Positions 1 through 5,739 of a stretch of 9,401 nucleotides of DNA are shown here, piece by piece. The stretch comes from Deltaproteobacteria bacterium (GTDB lineage: Bacteria > Desulfobacterota > Desulfobacteria > Desulfobacterales > ETH-SRB1), in NCBI GenBank assembly GCA_030262795.1, contig JAJSZO010000097.1:1-9401 (forward strand), in the 5' to 3' direction. A model generated the notes under the pieces. It was not told where the DNA came from, made no database searches, and saw only the letters and a list, made by a program, of their open reading frames with translations. Both the position numbers and the translations under genes were made by a program. Positions within the stretch are counted from its first letter, which is position 1. Each line of letters opens with the position of its first letter.

Positions 1-86
1 TGTGATCAAATGCCATAATTAGAATTGCTGTTCCTTATTTGATGAACTTGTAAAAAGTCATGAAATTAACTATAGATGGTGCCACC

Positions 87-1541
87 TTATTTTGTCAGTT
101 TTACAACCACATACCCGACATTAATTCTCTTAATGAACAATTGGATAGAGTCGCCTTTTTTCATTTTTTTGATTGCTTTTTTATAATCTATTATTGTTTC
201 TATTGGTTTGCGGTTTATTTCTTTTATAATATCGCCCACCATGACACCTGCTTCTCTCCCCTGACTTTCTGCATCAACATCGACCACAATAACTCCGCTT
301 TTTTCAACAATGTTGAAGCGGCGGGCTATTTCAGATGTTAATTCCACAACACGGATACCGAGTTCATGCTCATTGCTCCTTGATGGAGTATGGCCGGCGA
401 CTCGCTTATCTTTTCTTTTTGCGATTTTAACTTTGAATGTTTTTTCTACATCGTTACGCAATACTTTTACTTTAACTATATCCCCAACACTGACGGCAGC
501 AATAAACATGCTGAGTTCACGAGTGTTTTCAACCTTTTTTCCGTTTACAAACAGCACAATATCTTTTGGTTTTATTCCGGCCTCATCAGCCGGATCGCCT
601 GGAAATATTTCCGTTACAAGAACACCTTTTCCTTCTTTAATTCCATAGTATTCTGCAAGTTCTTCGCTGATGTCCTGGATTCCTATACCAAGCCATCCCC
701 TTGTAACCTCGCCACTGCTTTTAAGCTGATTTATAATGCTTTTTGCATGGTTTATGGGAATTGCAAATCCTATTCCCTGGCCGCTGGCAATTATGGCGGT
801 ATTTATTCCTATCACCTCTCCTTTCATATTAATAAGGGGCCCCCCGCTGTTACCAGGATTTATTGACGCGTCTGTCTGTATAAAATCGTCATAAGGTCCG
901 GAACCGATAATACGTCCTTTAGCGCTTACAATGCCTGCAGTAACTGTATGCTCCAATCCGAATGGGCTGCCTATAGCTACAACCCACTGACCAACTTTCA
1001 ACGCATCAGAGTCACCCAGTTTTAAAACAGAAAGGTTGTTTTTCGATTTTATTTTTATAAGGGCAATATCTGTGTTGGAATCACGACCAACGATTTCAGC
1101 ATCAAACTCTTTGCCGTTTTTAAGCTTTACCTTGATCTTGTCTGCATCCTCAATAACATGGTTATTGGTAACAATATAACCTTGTTTATCAATAATAAAG
1201 CCGGAACCTAAACTCCGTTGCTTGAAATCCCGCTGGAACTCATTGCCTAAAAAATTGTCGAAAAAGTCATGAAAAGGCTCTTCTTTGCCAAAAGGGCTGT
1301 TGAAGAAATGACGATAAACACGGCCCCCGCCCTTTATGGTCCTGACCGTTCTTATGTTAACAACAGTGGGACTTGCTGTCTTTGCAAGATCGGTAAAGCT
1401 TTCCGGTATTGTATAGGTTTTTGCATCAGAACCTGAAACCATGCAGAAAGTTGAAACCATCAGAAAAGCTGAGATGATAACTACGATAGAAAAAAAGACT
1501 TTTTTACCCAACGCTTTTTTTATATTTTTACAATCTTTCAT
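87..1541 (-). CDS. degP: Do/HtrA (DegP-type) periplasmic serine protease
   Basis: Envelope protease/chaperone that degrades or holds misfolded periplasmic proteins. The 484-residue product has an N-terminal hydrophobic segment (about residues 14-34) acting as signal peptide or anchor. A trypsin-like domain follows with a complete catalytic triad: His128 in TNNHVI, Asp158 in NTDIALIKI and Ser232 in GNSGGP. The Phe-rich stretch at about 78-103 matches the LA loop position of Do proteases. Two PDZ domains lie at about 283-375 and 392-480, so the length and order are normal for the family. The ATG at 1541 is supported by AAGGAA seven bases upstream (1549-1554 on the complement). It is the last gene of a minus-strand run after serA and the DUF1844 gene, separated from the latter by a palindromic repeat. 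The end of PDZ2 is intact and the stop is TAA. Family assignment is very secure; which Do paralogue (DegP, DegQ or MucD type) cannot be decided. Confidence 0.96.
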   Translation of the reverse strand: MKDCKNIKKALGKKVFFSIVVIISAFLMVSTFCMVSGSDAKTYTIPESFTDLAKTASPTVVNIRTVRTIKGGGRVYRHFFNSPFGKEEPFHDFFDNFLGNEFQRDFKQRSLGSGFIIDKQGYIVTNNHVIEDADKIKVKLKNGKEFDAEIVGRDSNTDIALIKIKSKNNLSVLKLGDSDALKVGQWVVAIGSPFGLEHTVTAGIVSAKGRIIGSGPYDDFIQTDASINPGNSGGPLINMKGEVIGINTAIIASGQGIGFAIPINHAKSIINQLKSSGEVTRGWLGIGIQDISEELAEYYGIKEGKGVLVTEIFPGDPADEAGIKPKDIVLFVNGKKVENTRELSMFIAAVSVGDIVKVKVLRNDVEKTFKVKIAKRKDKRVAGHTPSRSNEHELGIRVVELTSEIARRFNIVEKSGVIVVDVDAESQGREAGVMVGDIIKEINRKPIETIIDYKKAIKKMKKGDSIQLFIKRINVGYVVVKLTK

Positions 1542-1583
1542 AAAATAATTCCTTTTTATATTTCTTGAAATTTACTTTTATAG

Positions 1584-1660
1584 CGGTTTACAGTTGCCGG
1601 TTCACGGTTCACGGTTTCTCAAAACATAAAACTGAACTGTAAACCGTGAACCGGCAACCG
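1584..1660. repeat. Palindromic intergenic repeat (REP-like)
   Basis: Bases 1591-1609 pair with 1642-1660 as a 19-bp stem with one mismatch, around a roughly 32-base loop. The left side also holds a tandem heptamer GGTTCAC at 1599-1605 and 1606-1612, followed by GGTTT. A second pairing is possible: CGGTTTACAG at 1584-1593 is the exact complement of CTGTAAACCG at 1637-1646. The two arms are therefore permuted copies of the same short words. There is no T-run on either side, so it does not look like an intrinsic terminator. It fills almost the whole gap between the DUF1844 gene stop (1661) and the degP ribosome binding site, and could fold in the shared mRNA. Similar gttcacggtt repeats are, from memory, common between genes in Desulfobacterota. 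Confidence 0.75.
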
Positions 1661-2080
1661 TTATTTCTGTTCTTTGACATAAATTATCCTGAGATCATAA
1701 AGAATATTTTTCAGCAAATTCTCTTCTTCTTTTGATAGATTCCCTTTTGTTTTTTCTTCAAGCATGCCCAAAATATCTATTGTTTGTTTTCCCATGGGCA
1801 GATTTTTAACCTTTTTGCCTGTGGCAGGGTCATCTATAACACCAAGATGCAGCAAAGCAGATGCGTTTAAAGAAAATATAAAGGTTGGAAAATTAATTTC
1901 CGGCAAATGAACTTTGGAATCTGTTTTTTGTTCCTCTTCTGCTGAAACGGATTCTTCTTTTGGGAGTTCTTTAGATTTTTCTTCCGCCTTTTCTTTAGAT
2001 TCTTCTTTTGGAACTTCTTCATTTTCTGTAGCAAAAAGTCTGCGGTCTTTTATAGTAAAACTTGATTTTTCTTCTGACAT
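1661..2080 (-). CDS. DUF1844 family protein
   Basis: Small cytosolic protein of unknown function, 139 residues from the chosen start. The C-terminal half carries the DUF1844 pattern: a hydrophobic patch (FIFSLNASALLHLG), then QTIDILGMLEEKTKGNL, EEENLLKNILYDLR and a final IYV. The N-terminal 65 residues are Glu/Lys/Ser-rich, low in complexity and probably disordered. No signal peptide or membrane span is visible. The ATG at 2080 is preferred over an in-frame ATG at 2101 because a perfect AAGGAGG (2087-2093 on the complement) sits six bases upstream of 2080. The gene lies 48 bases after serA on the same strand and just before degP, so co-transcription is likely. DUF1844 has no assigned biochemical role that I can name. 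Confidence 0.88.
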   Translation of the reverse strand: MSEEKSSFTIKDRRLFATENEEVPKEESKEKAEEKSKELPKEESVSAEEEQKTDSKVHLPEINFPTFIFSLNASALLHLGVIDDPATGKKVKNLPMGKQTIDILGMLEEKTKGNLSKEEENLLKNILYDLRIIYVKEQK

Positions 2081-2128
2081 TGTTAACCTCCTTACCAACA
2101 ATTCACCAATATTAAAAGTTCAACAGTC

Positions 2129-3715
2129 TCAAAGTTCAAAGGATGTAACATTCTTAACAAGCGGCAGAAAACGTAATTTTTCAAGGACATCATTGGGGAT
2201 TGGCATATCTGTTCTGAGAAAAATGATATTTCTTTCTCCCTTTCCCTCTTTCTCCTGACCAACTTGCATCAAATCAATGTTAATATCGTTTTCACCGAGA
2301 ATCATACCGATGCTTCCTATAGCGCCCGGCTTATCAATATTGTTTATAAGTATTAGATGACCCTGTGGGACCATTTCAACCCTGAAGTTATTAAGCCTGA
2401 CAACTCTCGGCTCTTTTTTCCCGAATAATGTTCCGGCCACTGTGCTTGTTGTTTCCAGACTGATTGCACGCACAGTAATCAGATTTAAATAATCTTCGGA
2501 TTCAGCGTTTGTTGTTTCCGTAACCCTGACACCTTTCTCCTTTGCAAGAATAATTGCATTAACGAAATTTACACCATCCTTTACCACAGGAGTGAGCAAT
2601 CCTTTCATTAAAGCTATTGAAACAGGTGAAAGGTCAAGTCCTTTAAAATCTCCTGTATAATCAATAACTACTTCTTTTAAAGGCCAGCTTGAAAGCTGAG
2701 CGAGAAGACAGCCGATTTTTTCTGCAAGGGTTAAAAAAGGTCCAAGTTTTTTTATAATTTCGCCGGTAACAGAGGAAGTATTAACAGCATTAATTATAGT
2801 TCCGTTTTTAAGATAGTCAATTATCTGACCGGCAATTGCTACTGCAACATTGGTCTGGGCTTCCTGCGTAGATGCACCAAGGTGTGGAGTACATACCAGG
2901 CGATCCATTCCAATCAGGGGTGATTTGCCTGGAGGCTCAACTTCAAAAACATCCAGGGCTGCTCCAGCTACTTTGCCGGATTTCATGGCCTCATAAAGAT
3001 CATCTTGTTTAACAATACCGCCGCGAGCACAGTTTATAATCATAACTCCGTCTTTCATCTTATCGAAAGCCTCTTTATTGATCATGCCGATGGTTTCTTT
3101 AAGTCTTGGAACGTGCAACGTTATATAATCAGCCATTTTGTATAACTCTTTAAGAGAAACGTATTGAAAACCCGCTTTTTCAATACGTTCGGGCGTAACA
3201 CAAGGATCGTATACAATAACCTGCATTTTAAGCCCGCGTGCGCGATCCGCAACAATTGATCCGATTTTACCAAATCCGATAACACCAAGAATCTTATTAA
3301 ACAGCTCTTTGCCCCTCAAATTCTTTTTTTCCCAGCGTCCATCCTTCAATGATGAAGTTCCCAGTGGTATGTTGCGTGTTAAAGAAAGCATCAGAGCAAT
3401 TGAATGCTCGGCAGTGGTAACAACATTGCCACCTGGAGTATTCATTACAACCATGCCTTTTTTCGATGCTGATGATATATCCACATTGTCAAGACCGATT
3501 CCCGCACGGCCGATGACTTTTAAACGGGTTGCATCTTTCAGAAGATTATCTGTTACTTGTGTAGCGCTTCGTATTATAAGGGCGTCATAGTTCCCGATGA
3601 TTTCTTTAAGTTCATCCGGAGACAATCCGACATTAACATCCACTTCAAAACCTTCTTCTTTTTGAAACATTTTAATTCCGGCTTCATCCAGATTATCGCT
3701 GATCAAAACTTTCAT
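2129..3715 (-). CDS. serA: D-3-phosphoglycerate dehydrogenase, long form
   Basis: Oxidises 3-phosphoglycerate to 3-phosphohydroxypyruvate with NAD+, the first step of phosphorylated serine synthesis, in the cytosol. The 528-residue product has the full type I architecture. The substrate domain includes GRAGIGLDNVD (69-79). The NAD-binding Rossmann domain has GFGKIG (147-152) and Asp170 after the second strand. The catalytic residues are Arg231 in NCARGG, Glu260 in EVEPP and His278 in PHLGAST. An intervening allosteric-substrate-binding domain occupies about 310-445. A C-terminal ACT domain (about 455-528; HLILINNIDKPGAIG) is the usual serine or effector sensor. The ATG at 3715 is chosen over the in-frame ATG at 3745 because AGGGGGAAA stands just upstream and the protein then begins MKVLISD, typical of the family. 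It is the first gene of the minus-strand cluster with the DUF1844 gene and degP. Confidence 0.97.
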   Translation of the reverse strand: MKVLISDNLDEAGIKMFQKEEGFEVDVNVGLSPDELKEIIGNYDALIIRSATQVTDNLLKDATRLKVIGRAGIGLDNVDISSASKKGMVVMNTPGGNVVTTAEHSIALMLSLTRNIPLGTSSLKDGRWEKKNLRGKELFNKILGVIGFGKIGSIVADRARGLKMQVIVYDPCVTPERIEKAGFQYVSLKELYKMADYITLHVPRLKETIGMINKEAFDKMKDGVMIINCARGGIVKQDDLYEAMKSGKVAGAALDVFEVEPPGKSPLIGMDRLVCTPHLGASTQEAQTNVAVAIAGQIIDYLKNGTIINAVNTSSVTGEIIKKLGPFLTLAEKIGCLLAQLSSWPLKEVVIDYTGDFKGLDLSPVSIALMKGLLTPVVKDGVNFVNAIILAKEKGVRVTETTNAESEDYLNLITVRAISLETTSTVAGTLFGKKEPRVVRLNNFRVEMVPQGHLILINNIDKPGAIGSIGMILGENDINIDLMQVGQEKEGKGERNIIFLRTDMPIPNDVLEKLRFLPLVKNVTSFEL

Positions 3716-3768
3716 TATTTTCCCCCTAAAACAAAAATTAAACAAATTAGATATTTTTTTATATCTTA

Positions 3769-3798
3769 TTATTAGTAGTATGTAAAATATTTAATCAA
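3769..3798 (-). promoter_or_regulatory. Possible sigma-70-type promoter for serA
   Basis: On the minus strand a TTGATT box (3793-3798) is followed 18 bases later by TAATAA (3769-3774). This would start transcription about 45-50 bases upstream of the serA ATG. The surroundings are very AT-rich, so boxes like these arise easily by chance. The placement is sensible but weakly supported. Confidence 0.35.
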
Positions 3799-3846
3799 TC
3801 CATAACTCAATAAAGGTAACTTATTTTTTGTGCAAGCCCTAAGTGT

Positions 3847-3876
3847 TTGACATATGTGGTAGTTTATATATATATG
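3847..3876 (+). promoter_or_regulatory. Strong-looking sigma-70 promoter in the serA-ndk gap
   Basis: A perfect TTGACA (3847-3852) is followed by an alternating TA tract (3865-3875) that supplies TATATA, ATATAT or TATATG at spacings of 16-18 bases. It points rightward, away from serA. No ORF begins within about 400 bases downstream. It could drive ndk through a long leader, or a short RNA ending at the hairpin at 4008-4032. Confidence 0.5.
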
Positions 3877-3881
3877 TAGAT

Positions 3882-4032
3882 TTTAGGGTGTAGGGTGGAT
3901 TAAGCGGAGCGATATTCCTGTAATAAATTGATCTGGTTTTTGATTTTGGAGATTGTTTGGTCAGTTTTGGTTTTTCAATAGCCGATTTCTGCAAACTGCA
4001 TAGATTCGGTGGGCAGAGTCCACCCTTTTTTT
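3882..4032 (+). ncRNA. Candidate small RNA or leader ending in a terminator-like hairpin
   Basis: This stretch lies between the promoter-like boxes at 3847-3876 and a hairpin plus T-run. It has no convincing reading frame. The 5' part contains AGGGTGGA (3892-3899), which is perfectly complementary to TCCACCCT (4019-4026). That long-range pairing competes with the local hairpin stem CCACC at 4020-4024, so two exclusive folds are possible. An alternative is that the AGGGTGGA and TCCACCCT ends mark an old palindromic repeat or mobile relic, since words of this kind are common in intergenic repeats. Both readings are inference. Confidence 0.3.
4008..4032 (+). terminator. Intrinsic-terminator-like hairpin with T-run
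   Basis: GGTGG (4008-4012) pairs with CCACC (4020-4024) around a 7-base loop, followed by C and seven Ts (4026-4032). The stem is short but GC-rich. No plus-strand gene precedes it, so it would act only on an RNA begun in the serA-ndk gap. Confidence 0.45.
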
Positions 4033-4062
4033 AAGCAAATAATTAAGTGATACGCTATATTA

Positions 4063-4227
4063 GGACCGTGGACGAAATAACTTTCCCAACTATGCATCAC
4101 AGCTTCAGGCCGCCTTTGCCTGATCTCAAATCCAGCCTCAAATCCCAAACATATTGAAATAGCTCGCTATTCCATCAACTTTTGTGATCTGAGCCCATAT
4201 TTGGGGAAGTTAATTCGTCCACGGTCC
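4063..4227. mobile_element. MITE-like element with 32-bp terminal inverted repeats
   Basis: A 165-bp non-coding element. Its ends, 4063-4094 and 4196-4227, are inverted repeats of 32 bp with three mismatches, and the outer 14 bases starting GGACCGTGG are identical. It is flanked on both sides by TTA (4060-4062 and 4228-4230), consistent with a 3-bp target duplication such as TNA-type insertion. Inside lie a small hairpin (4106-4110 with 4118-4122), a 9-base direct repeat CTCAAATCC (4125-4133 and 4137-4145) and a small palindrome at 4159-4170. It has no transposase, so it would depend on one supplied elsewhere. It sits 75 bases upstream of ndk. A decayed relative of its right end occurs at 5580-5614. 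Confidence 0.8.
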
Positions 4228-4302
4228 TTATCAACTTGGGGTTTCATGTGTTTCTGCAAGAGGCTCGCATGAATTGAATTTTTTAGGGAAAGGATAAAAA
4301 AG

Positions 4303-4716
4303 ATGGAGAGAACATTATCGATAATCAAGCCGGACGGAGTTGATCACAGTCTGATAGGCGAAGTTATTAAAAGACTTGAAAGCAGCAATATAGAAATTAT
4401 TGGCATAAAAATGCTGAAAATGACCAAAAAGCAGGCACAGGGTTTTTACGCTGTTCATAAAGAACGTCCATTCTTTGACAGTTTAACGGACTTTATGTCA
4501 TCCGGTCCGGTTGTCGTAATGATACTTGAGGCCGAGAATGTAATTTCAAAATACCGTGGTTTAATGGGTGCAACAAATTATAAGGAAGCTGAGGAAGGTA
4601 CTATCCGAAAGGATTTTGCTACAAATATTGAAAAAAACGTAGTCCACGGTTCAGATTCTCAGGAATCAGCCTCATTTGAAATCAATTACTTCTTCAATAG
4701 TTTCGAAATAGTGTAA
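4303..4716 (+). CDS. ndk: Nucleoside diphosphate kinase
   Basis: Transfers the gamma phosphate from ATP to nucleoside diphosphates through a phosphohistidine, balancing NTP and dNTP pools in the cytosol. The 137-residue product has the usual bacterial length. Visible motifs are ERTLSIIKPDGV at the N-terminus, SGPVVVMILE (67-76), the RxxMGATN nucleotide-contact region (85-92), TIRKDF (100-105) and the active-site NVVHGSDS (112-119) with catalytic His115. The Lys in IRKDF replaces the Gly or Ala seen in many homologues and should not affect catalysis. AAAGGA (4289-4294) eight bases upstream supports the ATG. The gene is followed on the same strand by a methyltransferase gene 55 bases away. The stop codon lies inside the left arm of a hairpin. 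Confidence 0.97.
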   Translation: MERTLSIIKPDGVDHSLIGEVIKRLESSNIEIIGIKMLKMTKKQAQGFYAVHKERPFFDSLTDFMSSGPVVVMILEAENVISKYRGLMGATNYKEAEEGTIRKDFATNIEKNVVHGSDSQESASFEINYFFNSFEIV

Positions 4717-4757
4717 GCGACTACAGGTTCAGGGTTTTTGAACCAGTGATCGCTTAC
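4713..4757 (+). other. Hairpin overlapping the ndk stop codon
   Basis: Arms 4713-4731 and 4739-4757 form an imperfect 19-bp stem: the outer 8 bp GTAAGCGA/TCGCTTAC and the inner 6 bp GGTTCA/TGAACC are perfect, with a mismatched section between them and a 7-base loop. No T-run follows, so it is not a standard terminator. It may protect or process the ndk mRNA end or reduce expression of the downstream gene. Confidence 0.55.
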
Positions 4758-4771
4758 GAAATAGTTAACTG

Positions 4772-5446
4772 ATGAAAAAGAAAATAAATTTTGACAATAT
4801 TTCCATTGTGTTGAAACAGCCCCGATGTCCTGAAAATATTGGGGCTGCCGCTCGCGCTATACGTAATATGGGAATGGGAAAGCTTGTACTGGTTGATCCG
4901 GTAAATTGCGATCTTGCCAAAGTGCTGAAAATGGCAACTCATTTTGCCTCGGATATTGTTGAACAGATGGAGGTATATGAAAACCTTCAGGAAGCGCTTT
5001 CTCCTTATAATTATATTGTTGGAACTACAGCAAGACTGGGCAAAAATCGCCGGCAAATCAATACCCCTTCTAAAGCAGCAGCAAATCTTGTTTCAATTGC
5101 AGAAGAAAACCTTATAGCTATCCTGTTTGGCCCTGAGGATAAAGGGCTTACAAATGAGGATATCAGGCTCTGCAATGCTCTTGTTAATATCCCGACTGCG
5201 GAATTTTCTTCTCTGAACCTTGCTCAGGCTGTAATGATTATCTGCTACGAGATATTTATTGCCAGGCAAAATAAAGGAAGAGAATTTACTCCCCGCTTCG
5301 CCAGCCGTTATGAGCTGGAAGGGATGTATGAGCAGCTTAAAGAAATTCTTGTAAGAATCTGCTACTTAAACTCTGATAATTCCGATTACGGGATGAATAA
5401 ACTGCGCAATTTTTTTCCAGATTGCAACTTCAGGCAAGGGAGGTAA
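4772..5446 (+). CDS. trmJ: SpoU/TrmH-family (TrmJ-type) RNA 2'-O-methyltransferase
   Basis: SPOUT-class enzyme that uses S-adenosylmethionine to methylate a ribose 2'-hydroxyl, in TrmJ at position 32 of tRNA. The 224-residue product has the three knot-fold motifs in order: PENIGAAARAIRNMG (20-34) with the conserved Asn and Arg, LFGPEDKGL (118-126), and SSLNLAQAV (146-154). The C-terminal tail (about 190-220) resembles the short helical extension found in TrmJ/LasT proteins. The start ATG has almost no Shine-Dalgarno sequence in front of it (AGTTAACTG), so translation may depend on ndk or on the hairpin between the genes. Substrate assignment to tRNA is inferred from family similarity; the exact target cannot be read from the sequence. 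A GGGAGG at the very end of the gene lies next to a possible downstream start. Confidence 0.88.
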   Translation: MKKKINFDNISIVLKQPRCPENIGAAARAIRNMGMGKLVLVDPVNCDLAKVLKMATHFASDIVEQMEVYENLQEALSPYNYIVGTTARLGKNRRQINTPSKAAANLVSIAEENLIAILFGPEDKGLTNEDIRLCNALVNIPTAEFSSLNLAQAVMIICYEIFIARQNKGREFTPRFASRYELEGMYEQLKEILVRICYLNSDNSDYGMNKLRNFFPDCNFRQGR

Positions 5447-5563
5447 GTGTTATCAGGGGAATATGCAGGCAGATCAACTGGTATGGGGGAAAATGTTATC
5501 ATGATGGAAAGAGGAGTTTATCATGCCAACAAAACCCGCTTGAAAAGCGTTAAAACAAATTAA
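5447..5563 (+). CDS. Possible 38-codon ORF or gene remnant after trmJ
   Basis: GTG at 5447 follows the trmJ TAA directly, and AAGGGAGG (5436-5443) inside the trmJ end is positioned, a little closely, to serve it. The frame stays open for 38 codons to TAA at 5561-5563. Internal ATGs occur at 5483, 5501 and 5504. A second good ribosome site, GAGGAG (5511-5516), precedes ATG 5523, but that frame closes after six codons. The peptide is hydrophilic and matches nothing I recognise. It may be a short translated peptide, or the start of a gene whose rest was lost, since a decayed mobile-element end follows at once. Confidence 0.25.
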   Translation: MLSGEYAGRSTGMGENVIMMERGVYHANKTRLKSVKTN

Positions 5564-5614
5564 TTTTCACAATCAGACGCATAGTTGTGGAAGTTAATTT
5601 TTACCGAGCCCTTA
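5550..5614. repeat. Decayed relative of the 4063-4227 MITE-like element
   Basis: Bases 5580-5614 align without gaps to the right end of the element at 4063-4227, including its flanking TTA (4196-4230). About 26 of 35 positions are identical, and 18 of the 20 in the inner core. A mirrored partial arm lies at 5558-5572, pairing with 5585-5599 with two mismatches. It looks like an internally deleted, drifted copy reduced to a hairpin. It lies 16 bases upstream of the transporter promoter. The alignment was made by eye. Confidence 0.5.
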
Positions 5615-5629
5615 TCCGGTAAATTATTT

Positions 5630-5659
5630 TTGACAATGGATGCTCGACTATTGTATATT
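5630..5659 (+). promoter_or_regulatory. Sigma-70-type promoter for the YeiH-family gene
   Basis: A consensus TTGACA (5630-5635) and a TATATT (5654-5659) are separated by 18 bases. Transcription would begin near 5666, leaving a leader of about 74 bases. The -10 region overlaps a perfect small palindrome, GTATA-T-TATAC (5653-5663), which could bind a regulator but is short enough to be chance. Confidence 0.6.
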
Positions 5660-5739
5660 ATACGTTACAAAATAGACTTTTATGTTTTTATGTTCGGGAT
5701 GGGTTCGTAAAAAATAACTTAGTCATTTGTGAGGTGGCC

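Noticed and set aside
40..59. Possible dispersed repeat word downstream of degP (gatgaacttgtaaaaagtc)
   Set aside because: It resembles intergenic words I associate with Desulfobacterota, but there is only one copy in this window and no pairing arm, so it cannot be supported here. No terminator is visible in 1-86 either.
310..866. Plus-strand open frames of 112 and 158 codons opposite the Do protease gene
   Set aside because: They are antisense shadows of a protease with intact catalytic and PDZ motifs, and neither product resembles a known family.
2081..2101. Upstream ATG at 2101 for the DUF1844 gene
   Set aside because: The perfect AAGGAGG at 2087-2093 lies inside that extension and is placed for the ATG at 2080.
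3716..3745. Upstream ATG at 3745 for serA
   Set aside because: It adds ten residues not typical of SerA, while the ATG at 3715 has AGGGGG just upstream and gives the normal N-terminus.
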